This document shows, piece by piece, positions 24,759 through 33,828 of a stretch of 64,000 nt of DNA (position 1 is its first letter; each line of letters begins with the position of its first letter). The translations under genes and the position numbers were made by a program. Source of the DNA: an uncultured Bacteroidales bacterium (GTDB taxonomy: Bacteria; Bacteroidota; Bacteroidia; Bacteroidales; UBA4417); the NCBI GenBank assembly GCA_903879715.1, contig CAIRMR010000077.1:1-64000 (forward strand). The letters run 5' to 3'. Under the pieces are notes generated by a model, which was not told the DNA's origin, did no database searches, and was given only the letters and a program-made list of their open reading frames with translations.

Positions 24759-26522
24759 TTAGCGAACTTCAATGGTAGCCCTGGCGCTTAATGGAATCCC
24801 ATCAGCTGTAATGCCCTGGATATCTATTTCATAGCTTGTTTTTAAATCAGAAGTAAAAAACTCTATCGTATTTTTTACCTTATTTTTAATTTCAAAATGG
24901 GGATTCCAATACAGTGTTGGCCTGAAATCAGGTATTTTAGAGTTTCTTTTAACTTCAAGGCTATAATCAGGAGAAATGTCATTTTTCAACAGACTCAGGA
25001 CTTCATTCGGAAATGAAAATACCTTGTTCCCTGATTTTAAAAACGGGAGGTAATCTTCTTTTGTGAAAATGGAAAATATTCCGAATATCTCCAGATCACC
25101 ATAATACATTCGTTTGGTTTTCAATTCAATCCGCTGAATTTGCTTTGACCCGAGAGGCCTGATTATGCTGTAATCAAATACCGGAATATTGTTAAGTAAC
25201 ACCAGCGCATTGCTACCTTCCCGGAATTGATTCGAAAACTTATCCGCTACAAGTATAGTTGATTGGTTTTCAGTAACTTTATACCTGGCGTTCCGTACGA
25301 TATTGGCAACGATGTCTTCAAGGTTTGGCATTTCAAGGAATTCGGAAGGTTTAATTATTTCATCCGTTTTTCCGTAAAAAGAATAATTCTGAAAGGGCAT
25401 TTCTTTTGCCGATGTATCGGCTTTACTTTTAATAGCATATATTTTATTAACCATTGCCAGTTGCTGGCAAGAAGCTATAAAATCTGAACCGGCTGAATCC
25501 AGGGGAGTTCTTTGGAGATTTGAATAATCCGGATTAAAGACCTTATTCTCTACTATGATCGTAGTATTTTCAACAGGTACAGGCGAATCCTTCAGCTGAA
25601 GAATCAGTTCCCGCTTGTTGTATTTCTGTTCGAGCAGAAAATTGAACTTTCCGGAAGAATCGGTAACGGCATATTTTAAATTCGCGATACTATCAGGTAC
25701 TGTTAACAATACAGTTGTATTACTTAATGGCTTGTTGGAAATTTTATTGAATAGGTTTCCGGAAAAGATAAATCCTTTGTTTTCTATTGGATATTTGCAT
25801 AAATCAGTAGTTGGATTATATTTTAATAAATCTTTTTCAGTCTTTATTTTGTCCGAGATATAAGGTAAATAGGAACTTATATCGGATTCAGCTGCTGTGG
25901 AAACTTCAAACGGGCTTTTCCTGCTTACGGTTATCGAAACATTAGTCAATGACTGCAAGTCGGCAAGATATTTTAAATCGATAGTAACTTTTTCCCTGGT
26001 TCCATAAACCTTTTTATTCGGAATGATATCAATATTCGTAGCTGAATTATTTGCAGCAAGGGAAGTTTTAAATATTGTATCAGACGGTTCTATAGCTATT
26101 GAATTAAGTTCATCCGGAATACTCCGGGCCTGGTTAATAACTAAAATCCTGGTTGTATACACTTGCCCAGCATTAAAGTTGCGCATACCACTGGTATAAG
26201 CAGTCAGCAAATAGTACCCGGTATTTAGTGTATCCGGAATTGGAATCGCCCCATTGCAGGTGCCATTTTCATTGATGTCCGATCGAAATACCAGGTTCTT
26301 CTTATTTACAGGATCAGTTATCTGTATATATAATATCCGGCTGCCAGAAATGGGTGTTATGTTATTGGTATTTAACAAATAAGCTTTGTAAAAGATGCAT
26401 TCACCGGAAACAATTACGTTCTTGTCGAGATGAACAAATACGATTTCCCGGGCATCTGCTTTAAGTGAAATAAAGAAGAAAAAGGTGATTAAAGTAAAAA
26501 CAAATGATTGTACGATTTTCAT
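24759..26522 (-). CDS. MG2 (alpha-2-macroglobulin-like) domain surface protein
   Basis: A 587-residue secreted protein. After the signal peptide (KIVQSFVFTLITFFFFISLKADA) comes IVFVHLDKNVIVSGECIFYKAYLL, the opening of a macroglobulin MG2 domain found in many Bacteroidota surface proteins, with further immunoglobulin-like repeats (KVYGTREKVTIDLKYLADLQ). Around residues 380-450 a PNLEDIVANIV...VTENQSTILV stretch recalls a degenerate TonB-plug-like region seen in this protein type. No thioester motif (CxEQ) is visible. The start is the ATG at 26522, because an upstream in-frame ATG at 26573 would add a segment before the signal peptide. It is co-transcribed with the DUF4249 and TonB receptor genes. 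Confidence 0.65.
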   Translation of the reverse strand: MKIVQSFVFTLITFFFFISLKADAREIVFVHLDKNVIVSGECIFYKAYLLNTNNITPISGSRILYIQITDPVNKKNLVFRSDINENGTCNGAIPIPDTLNTGYYLLTAYTSGMRNFNAGQVYTTRILVINQARSIPDELNSIAIEPSDTIFKTSLAANNSATNIDIIPNKKVYGTREKVTIDLKYLADLQSLTNVSITVSRKSPFEVSTAAESDISSYLPYISDKIKTEKDLLKYNPTTDLCKYPIENKGFIFSGNLFNKISNKPLSNTTVLLTVPDSIANLKYAVTDSSGKFNFLLEQKYNKRELILQLKDSPVPVENTTIIVENKVFNPDYSNLQRTPLDSAGSDFIASCQQLAMVNKIYAIKSKADTSAKEMPFQNYSFYGKTDEIIKPSEFLEMPNLEDIVANIVRNARYKVTENQSTILVADKFSNQFREGSNALVLLNNIPVFDYSIIRPLGSKQIQRIELKTKRMYYGDLEIFGIFSIFTKEDYLPFLKSGNKVFSFPNEVLSLLKNDISPDYSLEVKRNSKIPDFRPTLYWNPHFEIKNKVKNTIEFFTSDLKTSYEIDIQGITADGIPLSARATIEVR

Positions 26523-26572
26523 TCTTTCGGAATTCTTAAGACATGTAGGAGTATAAATTAGATCCGCGGGCA

Positions 26573-27682
26573 TTACATTTGCTGCCAGAAAACCGGTATG
26601 CTGTCATAATCAGGCGGATGATCACGCGACACTCCATTAATCACATTATCGGGAGAACAATCAACATTTTTAGCATGTATCAGCATGTCACCCATATTAT
26701 ATCTCAGGAAGCTGTGCTTAGCCGATTTTCCGGAGACTTCGAATAAACCGAAAACTTTTTTTGAGGCGTCATTTTCACATTTAATGTTGCTTATCAGATT
26801 AGTACTGATTGGATCGAATAACTTATTCTCGGCAGTTAATTGTTCGCGTAGATGAGTGTAGTACAAATAAGCTTCTTCGGATAAAGAATAAGAGTAGCAG
26901 CTTACAACACGGCCAATCATAATGAAAGATTCAAATTTTACCGGGTTATTCGACATCTCATCTTTTGCCATGAAACCCAGCGATTGTTTTCTGATCATTG
27001 TATTCGCCTGGGTGATATTCGCTGCCAAAACAGGTATTTCTTCAAGTTGACTTACAGCCCAGCAATATACGCGGACTTCCGGCTCGTGAGGGCCATTAGG
27101 ATATTCGTTGCCATAAATTTCCCTGATGATACGGGTTTCAAATTTGCAATAGACGCCCTGTTTTTTTAAAGAAGTCAGATCGGCATAAACATTCACTCCA
27201 CTCTCTGTATTTAATTCTGATGTAATTGTATTCAGGGTTTGGTTTGTGGCTGCTTCATAATAAACTGAATCTATTGGCAACGACTCATTCAAAAAGCAGG
27301 GACTCGATTTATATGTATCGCCTGCTTTTGTAACTATGGTCAGGGTGTATGTTCTGCCGACTACACCTTGTAGGCCATTGGCGGAGGTCGCGTAAATACC
27401 GGTTGCCTGTTCCGACAGTACTTCGGAATTGCCCGCATTATCCTCAATAGTGACTTTTGCGCCCATTACCGCTATATCCTTGGCGAGAGTTGTGTACTGA
27501 GTATTGAATGGCAACGCGTTTGACAGGCGGATATAATATGGCCCCGGGCCATTCGTTACCCTGCCTGTTACGGTTAATATGGTTTTATCCTGTTGAATGG
27601 ACGGATCATCATAAATTACCTGGCACGAAGTGACTGCCAGTAAAAATATGATTTCCCAAAGCAACAGTTTCAATTTCTTCAT
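26573..27682 (-). CDS. DUF4249 domain lipoprotein
   Basis: A 369-residue lipoprotein: signal LLLWEIIFLLAVTSC with Cys20 lipidated, followed by the DUF4249 pattern (LTVTGRVTNGPGPYYIRLS near the start, then KVTIEDNAGNSEVL, and YTLTIVTKAGDTYKSSP). The family is almost confined to Bacteroidota and regularly sits beside a TonB-dependent receptor, as here (17 nt downstream of it), suggesting a surface lipoprotein partner comparable in position to SusD. The ligand is unknown. Confidence 0.82.
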   Translation of the reverse strand: MKKLKLLLWEIIFLLAVTSCQVIYDDPSIQQDKTILTVTGRVTNGPGPYYIRLSNALPFNTQYTTLAKDIAVMGAKVTIEDNAGNSEVLSEQATGIYATSANGLQGVVGRTYTLTIVTKAGDTYKSSPCFLNESLPIDSVYYEAATNQTLNTITSELNTESGVNVYADLTSLKKQGVYCKFETRIIREIYGNEYPNGPHEPEVRVYCWAVSQLEEIPVLAANITQANTMIRKQSLGFMAKDEMSNNPVKFESFIMIGRVVSCYSYSLSEEAYLYYTHLREQLTAENKLFDPISTNLISNIKCENDASKKVFGLFEVSGKSAKHSFLRYNMGDMLIHAKNVDCSPDNVINGVSRDHPPDYDSIPVFWQQM

Positions 27683-27699
27683 TTTATTGGTTATGGCCG

Positions 27700-30456
27700 T
27701 TAGAAAATAAAATTATATGTAAGAGTTGGAATAGGTTTACCGATGATATACATTTTATATAGGCTGTACATTCGGTAGTCATTTAATGAGGATGGCTGAT
27801 CTTTTTTATAGAAAATTGAATACGCGTTCTTACGCCCGTAAACATTTAATATTGATAAGGTCCAGCTCCCTTTCCACTTCTTTTTTAGTCGCAAAGTCTC
27901 ATCCAGGCTTATGGATAAATCAAGACGATGGTATGTCGGCAGGCGGTATTTATTCCGGTCGGAATATTCGATAACCCAGTTGGTGCCAACCTGGTATTTG
28001 TACTCCGGCAAAGTAATGGCTCTTCCCGAATTAAAACTGAAATTAGCAGAAGCCCTCCACCGGCGGTTGAAATGATAGGTTGACATAACGGTTAAATTAT
28101 GTGGCTTATCATAACTCGAAGGATAGTAAGTATTGCTGTTTATTGTTTCTTCAGAAAAAACGCCGGATGTCTTTTTGAAAGATCGCGAATAGGTGTAACT
28201 AACCCAGCCGTCCAGTTTTCCGGAATTCTTTTTAATTAAAACCTCGACTCCATAATTCTTTCCTTCAGCGTTAATTACCGCTGTCTCCAGGTATGGGTTT
28301 AACGTTAGTTCGGCACCGTTTTTATATTCAACCAGGTTTTTAATGTTTTTATAATACAATTCCACAGAGGTTTCAAAAGTATTTTGTTTGAAATTCCGGA
28401 AATAACCGAGTGCAATCTGATCGCATACCAGCGGTTTGAAATACGGATCGCTCAGTTTCCACCTGTCTTCGGGAGTGGAAACGGAGGAATATGAAATCAG
28501 CGATATATATTGATTCGACCGGTTGTAGCTGAGTTTAACCGAACTAGCCATGTTCACCCGGTATTTAATTGAAATACGGGGTTCAATGCCTTGATAGGAA
28601 GTGATAACATCTTTATTCCCGTAAACTATAGAATCGGTTATAGCGTATACTGACTTGCTGATTCCCGGTTGATACTGGTAAATTGTATTTGCGCCTAGCA
28701 AACTATATACCGAAAACCTGATTCCGGCAGTGATACTTATTTGTTTATTTATCTCGTAACTATCAGTAAGGTACACAGCGTTTTCAAAAGCTTGTTCCGT
28801 ATTGAGTTTAAACGGGAGAATCAGCGAGTTCGAATCCGAAGGATTTATTTTGCCAGGTTGTATCTGGTAGTAGATGGTTTGAATTCCAAAGTCGAATTTA
28901 TTCTTACCCGGCGAATACGTAAAGTTGAGCCTGGCAGTTTTATAATTCAGGTCTGAAACTGTAGTACTTTTTTCAAAATCATTCTTGATATCATACTTGT
29001 TAATATTGTATTTGCTGAAGCTCACATTCAGGGTTGCGTTCAGCCTGTAACTAAATTCATGACTCCATTTCAGCGTGCCTATATCATTGCCATAATTGTA
29101 ATTTAACTCCGAAGCGTATTCCATTACATCGTAACTGCGATAATAGAAAAGGGATAAACTATTTTTTTTGTTTATTTTCCAATTGATTAAGGTATTGAAA
29201 TCGTAAAAACTGGCTGTACTGTTTTTGAGGTTAACATCCGGCATTAAGTGCAGCAGGTAATTGGAATACGTCGATCGTCCTCCCATTAAGATGGATAATT
29301 TGTTCTTTATCACAGGAATTTCGAGGTTTAAGCGGCTATCAAGTATCCCTATGCCACCACTTGCGTGAAATGCTTTGTCGTTATCATGTTTTAGATCAAT
29401 TGTTACAATCGACGAAACCCGTTCGCCATATTTGGCCGGAATGTCGCCTTTGTATAAAGAAACATTCGAAATAGCATCCGAACTTATAACTGAAACCAAT
29501 CCAAACAAATGGGCTGTGTTGAAAACGGGTGCTCCCTCAATTAAAATCAGGTTTTGATCGTTGGCTCCTCCGCGCACATTGATTTCGGCTCCGAATTCAC
29601 CTACGGATTTAACTCCCGGAAGCATGGTGAGGCTTTTCAGTATATCTTTTGTTCCCATCATAGCCGGAATCTGCTTAATGGCTTTCCGGTCCAACTGAAC
29701 AAGGCTCATTTGATTATTGGAAATATTCTGGTCAGGTCGGCGTGCCCAGACTTCAACTTCGTCGAGTTTGACGGATTTTTCGAAAAGTGAAATATTGTAA
29801 TTACCACTGCCTAAAAGTTTTACATTAAAAAAAGTAGCTTCCAGTCCCAGGCATTCTACCATAATTTTATAACTCCCTACCGGCAGTTTGAGGGTATAAC
29901 TACCGTCAATATTTGAGGTTGTCCCAACATTTATATTTTTAATATAGATGGAAGCGCCTGGAATAGATTCGTTTGTAGTACCGTTTATTATATATCCTTT
30001 GATTTCAGCAAATTTTGAATTGTCTTTCGTACTTATGCTGCCGATTGTAGTAAAATCTGAATCAGTTTTCGTTTGCTTTTGAGCATTGTTCGACTGATGC
30101 AGGTTTGATTTTTCTTTAAGATCAGCCACTTCTTTCTTTGGCAGGAAGATATACGCACCCTGTACAATATAATATTGATATGCGGTTCCGAAAATAACGC
30201 GATCAACGGTTTTTGCCAGAGGCATTTTCGTGAAATTTTGATTGATGGTTATGTCTTGGAACCATTCAGGTTCATAATAAAATTTAACAGAATGATTATT
30301 TTCTATATCATTCAGGAAACTTATCAGGGATACATTCTGAAAATTACCGGTTATCAGAACTGATTCGGCAGTTTGGCAATCCGATCTTTTTATAAAAAAG
30401 AAGATGAATAGAAATGCAGGTATAAGTTTGAAATGTGCAAATTGGGGTTTAATCAT
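27700..30456 (-). CDS. TonB-dependent receptor with STN-like and carboxypeptidase-like N-terminal domains
   Basis: A 918-residue outer-membrane receptor. After the signal peptide (to about residue 27) comes an STN-like domain (NVSLISFLNDIENNHSVKFYYE, residues about 40-110), then a linker, a carboxypeptidase-regulatory-like domain (GYIINGTTNESIPGASIYI to about 235), the plug (NVRGGANDQNLILIEGAPVF, about 290-340) and a beta barrel ending in a terminal aromatic (TYNFIF). An STN domain usually signals to an anti-sigma/sigma pair, but none is adjacent. It heads a four-gene operon with DUF4249, MG2-like and hypothetical proteins. The substrate is unknown. Confidence 0.88.
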   Translation of the reverse strand: MIKPQFAHFKLIPAFLFIFFFIKRSDCQTAESVLITGNFQNVSLISFLNDIENNHSVKFYYEPEWFQDITINQNFTKMPLAKTVDRVIFGTAYQYYIVQGAYIFLPKKEVADLKEKSNLHQSNNAQKQTKTDSDFTTIGSISTKDNSKFAEIKGYIINGTTNESIPGASIYIKNINVGTTSNIDGSYTLKLPVGSYKIMVECLGLEATFFNVKLLGSGNYNISLFEKSVKLDEVEVWARRPDQNISNNQMSLVQLDRKAIKQIPAMMGTKDILKSLTMLPGVKSVGEFGAEINVRGGANDQNLILIEGAPVFNTAHLFGLVSVISSDAISNVSLYKGDIPAKYGERVSSIVTIDLKHDNDKAFHASGGIGILDSRLNLEIPVIKNKLSILMGGRSTYSNYLLHLMPDVNLKNSTASFYDFNTLINWKINKKNSLSLFYYRSYDVMEYASELNYNYGNDIGTLKWSHEFSYRLNATLNVSFSKYNINKYDIKNDFEKSTTVSDLNYKTARLNFTYSPGKNKFDFGIQTIYYQIQPGKINPSDSNSLILPFKLNTEQAFENAVYLTDSYEINKQISITAGIRFSVYSLLGANTIYQYQPGISKSVYAITDSIVYGNKDVITSYQGIEPRISIKYRVNMASSVKLSYNRSNQYISLISYSSVSTPEDRWKLSDPYFKPLVCDQIALGYFRNFKQNTFETSVELYYKNIKNLVEYKNGAELTLNPYLETAVINAEGKNYGVEVLIKKNSGKLDGWVSYTYSRSFKKTSGVFSEETINSNTYYPSSYDKPHNLTVMSTYHFNRRWRASANFSFNSGRAITLPEYKYQVGTNWVIEYSDRNKYRLPTYHRLDLSISLDETLRLKKKWKGSWTLSILNVYGRKNAYSIFYKKDQPSSLNDYRMYSLYKMYIIGKPIPTLTYNFIF

Positions 30457-30621
30457 ATTCTAAGTCCGGCATTTAGACTAACATCAATCTGAAATGGAGG
30501 GTAAATTTCTATGCATCTCAAACTAGTCTTGTTTTACATTCGTGAGTAAGCGGTCTTAGAAAGCATTTTTGGTATTCTTAGCACCTGCTTTTTCCAGCCT
30601 GGTCACTTTTAATCTGAACTT

Positions 30622-30629
30622 CAAAATTA
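30622..30629 (-). promoter_or_regulatory. Possible -7 box for the TonB receptor operon
   Basis: On the minus strand TAATTTTG matches TAnnTTTG. The leader to the start at 30456 would be about 160 nt, which is long, so confidence is limited. Confidence 0.4.
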
Positions 30630-30854
30630 CAAACAAATCTAATGCGCATCATTCTGATCAGATTAAAAAGCCTGAATTATTAATGAGCCGGTATGCATTT
30701 CATTCAGCACAATTCCAATTCTGTTTTCAAACAGGCATGGTATATAAGTCTTGATATATGAAACATCTTAGCCAATTTCTTATTACCCAATAACTTATAT
30801 TTACTTATATAGAATAGTTCCATATTATCGGTTTTGAACTTATTTCTTTGCCTA

Positions 30855-30872
30855 TTGTTATTTCAATAACAA
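30855..30872. promoter_or_regulatory. Rex-like operator in the methylmalonyl-CoA operon promoter
   Basis: TTGTTATTTCAATAACAA is a palindrome with perfect 8-bp arms and fits TTGTTA-N6-TAACAA exactly. It ends 8 bp before the -7 box, so it overlaps the -33 region and could be a repressor site. Two one-mismatch copies precede the oadA-like gene at 2441 and 2465. Confidence 0.65.
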
Positions 30873-30880
30873 AAAGAAAT

Positions 30881-30888
30881 TAATTTTG
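30881..30888 (+). promoter_or_regulatory. -7 box, promoter of the epimerase/decarboxylase operon
   Basis: TAATTTTG matches TAnnTTTG; the transcription start would be near 30892, 13 nt before the ATG. Confidence 0.65.
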
Positions 30889-30904
30889 CAAAAAATTATA
30901 ACCC

Positions 30905-31315
30905 ATGAATTTATCACACATCGAACACATCGGAATTGCTGTTAAGAGTTTGGAAATCAGTATTCCATATTGGGAAAAAGTATTTGGTCTGAAATGTTAT
31001 GCTGTTGAAGAAGTTACCGACCAGCGGGTTAAGACAGCTTTCTTTATGGTAGGACAAACCAAGATTGAATTACTCGAAAGCACAGATGCTGAAGGTCCAA
31101 TCGGAAAATTCCTTGAGAAAAAAGGAGAAGGAATCCATCATATCGCTTTCGCGGTGAAGGATATCGAAAACGCTTTGACCGAAACCGAAGCAAACGGTAT
31201 CCAGCTTATCGATAAACAGCCGCGTAAAGGCGCTGAAGGCATGAGTATTGGTTTCCTGCATCCGAAATCGACATTTGGCGTACTCACTGAACTTTGTGAA
31301 AATAAAAATATATAG
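30905..31315 (+). CDS. mce: Methylmalonyl-CoA epimerase
   Basis: A 136-residue vicinal-oxygen-chelate enzyme interconverting (R)- and (S)-methylmalonyl-CoA in the propionate/succinate route. The two beta-alpha-beta-beta-beta modules are visible: IEHIGIAVKSLE with metal ligand H8, and EGIHHIAFAVKDIENAL with H79; the late glutamate ligand is E129 in LTEL. The length matches the family. It is the first gene of the set that continues with the biotin-dependent decarboxylase, which uses the (S)-epimer. Confidence 0.92.
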   Translation: MNLSHIEHIGIAVKSLEISIPYWEKVFGLKCYAVEEVTDQRVKTAFFMVGQTKIELLESTDAEGPIGKFLEKKGEGIHHIAFAVKDIENALTETEANGIQLIDKQPRKGAEGMSIGFLHPKSTFGVLTELCENKNI

Positions 31316-31329
31316 TACAAGAGTACTCT

Positions 31330-31384
31330 GTGCATAGTGCCTGGTGCTCAGAGTGCAATGCACTCAGTACTTAGCACTGTGCAC
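31330..31384. repeat. Inverted repeat of GTGCA words
   Basis: The left arm (31330-31357, GTGCATAGTGCC...CAGAGTGCA) and right arm (31358-31384, ATGCACTCAGTAC...GCACTGTGCAC) abut directly and pair imperfectly, forming a long hairpin in the 98-bp gap between mce and mmdA. It may set the ratio of epimerase to decarboxylase transcript. Confidence 0.75.
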
Positions 31385-31413
31385 TAAAACAAATTTAATT
31401 AGAAATATAACCA

Positions 31414-32973
31414 ATGGCAATTGAAGACAAAATCAAGCAACTGCTTGATAAACGTGAGCTTGCAAAACTGGGTGGCGGCCAGAAACGTATTGACTCCCAG
31501 CACAAAAAAGGAAAACTCACTGCCCGCGAACGCATTGATTTATTGCTCGATGAAGGAAGTTTCGAAGAATTCGATATGTTTGTTTCGCACCGCTGTACCG
31601 ATTTTGGTATCGAAAACGAACAATACCTTTCGGATGGCGTAGTTACCGGTTATGGTACTATCGATGGACGCCTGGTATATGTTTTCTCGCAGGATTTTAC
31701 CGTTTTCGGCGGATCATTAAGCGAAATGTATGCCAAGAAGATTTGCAAGGTTATGGACCAGGCCATGAAAGTGGGCGCACCGGTAATCGGTATAAACGAT
31801 TCAGGCGGAGCCCGTATACAGGAAGGCATTCAGAGCCTGGCAGGTTATGCTGAGATTTTCCAGCGTAATATTATGGCTTCGGGTGTGATCCCACAGCTAT
31901 CAGCAATTTTTGGCCCTTGTGCAGGCGGTGCTGTTTATAGTCCGGCCCTTACTGATTTTATAATTATGTCGAAAACAAACAGTTATATGTTTGTTACCGG
32001 TCCTAAAGTTGTAAAAACAGTTACCGGTGAAGTGGTTACCGACGAAGAACTGGGCGGAGCCATGGTGCATGGATCCAAATCCGGAGTTTCGCACTTTGTA
32101 GCTGAGGATGAACAGGAAGGAATCCTGCTACTGCGTAAAATACTCAGTTACCTGCCACAGAACAACCTCGAAGATCCGCCATTGGTTCCCTGTATTGATC
32201 CTATTGATCGACTGGAAGAATCTCTGAATGAAATTGTTCCGGAAAATCCGAATAAGCCTTATGATATCAAAGATGTAATCCATCTGATTGCTGATAATAA
32301 CGAATTCCTGGAAGTAGCCCGTCACTTTGCGCCTAATATTGTTGTCGGGTTTGCGCGGTTCAACGGTATGTCAGTTGGTATTGTTGCTAATCAGCCCAAT
32401 TACCTGGCCGGAGTGCTGGATATTAATGCTTCGCGCAAGGCTGCACGCTTTGTTCGTTTCTGCGATGCTTTCAATGTTCCTATCCTTACACTGGTTGATG
32501 TTCCGGGATTCCTTCCCGGCACTGCACAGGAATATGGCGGAATCATTATTCATGGTGCTAAATTGCTGTTTGCCTATGGCGAAGCAACTGTTCCAAAAGT
32601 AACGGTTATACTTCGTAAAGCGTATGGCGGAGCTTATGATGTTATGAGTTCCAAGCATTTGCGTGGTGATATTAATTACGCATGGCCTTCAGCCGAAATT
32701 GCGGTTATGGGTCCTAAAGGCGCGATAGAAGTGCTTTACCATAAAAAGCTTGCCGAAATTGAAGATCCGTCAGAAAGGGAAGTGGAATTCCATAAATACG
32801 AAAACGAGTATAAAACCAAATTTGCAAATCCATACGATGCTGCAAAATATGGCTTTATCGATGATATCATTGTACCGCGCAACACCCGATTCAGGGTTAT
32901 AAGGGCATTCCAGGCTTTATCCACCAAGAAGGATGTCAATCCGCCCAAGAAACACTCAAACCTGCCGTTATGA
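31414..32973 (+). CDS. mmdA: Methylmalonyl-CoA/propionyl-CoA carboxyltransferase (decarboxylase alpha subunit)
   Basis: A 519-residue carboxyltransferase of the crotonase-fold family. It has the N-terminal domain with [32 protein letters not shown] (family start), then [19 protein letters not shown], oxyanion-hole glycine pairs in [13 protein letters not shown] and [16 protein letters not shown], and in the C-terminal domain [17 protein letters not shown] and [15 protein letters not shown]. It transfers the carboxyl group of (S)-methylmalonyl-CoA to biotin; the context of gamma-like, biotin carrier and beta genes favours the Na+-pumping decarboxylase over a carboxylase. The stop overlaps the next start by 4 nt. 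Confidence 0.93.
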   Translation: MAIEDKIKQLLDKRELAKLGGGQKRIDSQHKKGKLTARERIDLLLDEGSFEEFDMFVSHRCTDFGIENEQYLSDGVVTGYGTIDGRLVYVFSQDFTVFGGSLSEMYAKKICKVMDQAMKVGAPVIGINDSGGARIQEGIQSLAGYAEIFQRNIMASGVIPQLSAIFGPCAGGAVYSPALTDFIIMSKTNSYMFVTGPKVVKTVTGEVVTDEELGGAMVHGSKSGVSHFVAEDEQEGILLLRKILSYLPQNNLEDPPLVPCIDPIDRLEESLNEIVPENPNKPYDIKDVIHLIADNNEFLEVARHFAPNIVVGFARFNGMSVGIVANQPNYLAGVLDINASRKAARFVRFCDAFNVPILTLVDVPGFLPGTAQEYGGIIIHGAKLLFAYGEATVPKVTVILRKAYGGAYDVMSSKHLRGDINYAWPSAEIAVMGPKGAIEVLYHKKLAEIEDPSEREVEFHKYENEYKTKFANPYDAAKYGFIDDIIVPRNTRFRVIRAFQALSTKKDVNPPKKHSNLPL

Positions 32974-33377
32974 TATTATCAACATTATTGATTGTAGAAG
33001 CCGGTGAACGGGTTGCGGCTAAATCTGCTGATGAGTTTGGCAAAATGGATCCGACAGGCATAGCTATGGCTTTGATTGCCATGACCATTGTGTTTTCCGC
33101 TTTGATTTTTCTGTATTTCACGTTTAAATACATTGCCAGACTATACACTATCGATCTGAAAAAGCGCTTCCGGAAAAGTCGTCCGGATATTGTGCACAGC
33201 GAAGAACACCAGGAAATATCAGGCGAGACTCTTGCTGCCATTTCGCTGGCGCTTCACCTATACCATCAGCAGGTGCAAGGATTGGAAGATGCTGTAATGA
33301 CCTTTAAAAATGCGGCTAAAACATACTCTCCATGGAGTTCGAAAATTTATGGATTACGCAAAACGCCTAATAATTAA
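32970..33377 (+). CDS. Na+-pumping decarboxylase gamma-like subunit
   Basis: A 135-residue protein with one strong membrane helix ([26 protein letters not shown], residues about 29-54) and a charged cytoplasmic tail containing [18 protein letters not shown]. This is the plan of OadG/MmdD subunits, which hold the carboxyltransferase on the membrane beta subunit. It is longer than the typical 80-100 residues. Start and upstream stop overlap (ATGA). Sequence likeness to OadG is weak; position between mmdA and the biotin carrier is the main support. Confidence 0.75.
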   Translation: MILSTLLIVEAGERVAAKSADEFGKMDPTGIAMALIAMTIVFSALIFLYFTFKYIARLYTIDLKKRFRKSRPDIVHSEEHQEISGETLAAISLALHLYHQQVQGLEDAVMTFKNAAKTYSPWSSKIYGLRKTPNN

Positions 33378-33380
33378 ACA

Positions 33381-33824
33381 ATGAAGAATTTTAAATTCAC
33401 TATAAACGGAAATGAATACGATGCCGAAATTATTGGTATCGAGGATAGTACTGCAGAAGTATCGGTAAACGGAGTTACTTATTCAGTTGAGATTGACCGG
33501 AAATTGCAGACTATTAAAACACCTAAACTGGTCCGTACACTGGCTGTCCCATCCACTGATTCGCATCCTTCCGTTTCAAAAACAGCAAATCCTTCGGCTC
33601 CAAAGGGAACAGGAAATATAAAATCACCATTACCCGGTGTTATTCTCGAAATTTATGTACGCGAAGGCGATGATGTAAAAATCGGACAGAAACTGCTGAT
33701 GCTTGAGGCTATGAAAATGGAGAACATCATCAACGCAGATAAAGAAGGACGGGTTGCATTCATCAAAGTGGGTAAGGGTGATAGTGTGATGGAAGGTGAT
33801 ATTCTTATTGTAATCGGAGAATAG
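33381..33824 (+). CDS. Biotin carboxyl carrier protein of the decarboxylase
   Basis: A 147-residue protein: an N-terminal region (1-50), a Pro/Ser/Thr/Lys-rich linker (about 55-80), then the biotinyl domain KSPLPGVILEIYVREGDDVKIGQKLLMLEAMKMEN with the biotinylated lysine K112 in AMKM. It carries the carboxyl group from the carboxyltransferase to the beta subunit. Since the OadA-like protein at 2562 has no biotin domain, this carrier may serve both enzymes. Starts 3 nt after the previous stop. Confidence 0.93.
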   Translation: MKNFKFTINGNEYDAEIIGIEDSTAEVSVNGVTYSVEIDRKLQTIKTPKLVRTLAVPSTDSHPSVSKTANPSAPKGTGNIKSPLPGVILEIYVREGDDVKIGQKLLMLEAMKMENIINADKEGRVAFIKVGKGDSVMEGDILIVIGE

Positions 33825-33828
33825 CGGT

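Larger units (their letters stand above)
30457..30904. other. Divergent intergenic region
   Basis: 448 bp between the TonB receptor (minus) and the epimerase gene (plus). It holds a promoter box for each direction and the Rex-like palindrome on the epimerase side. The short reading frames here lack any family likeness and I do not call them. Confidence 0.5.

Noticed and set aside
30569..30754. 61-codon plus-strand frame in the divergent region
   Set aside because: Short, no recognisable domain, and overlaps a promoter in the opposite direction.
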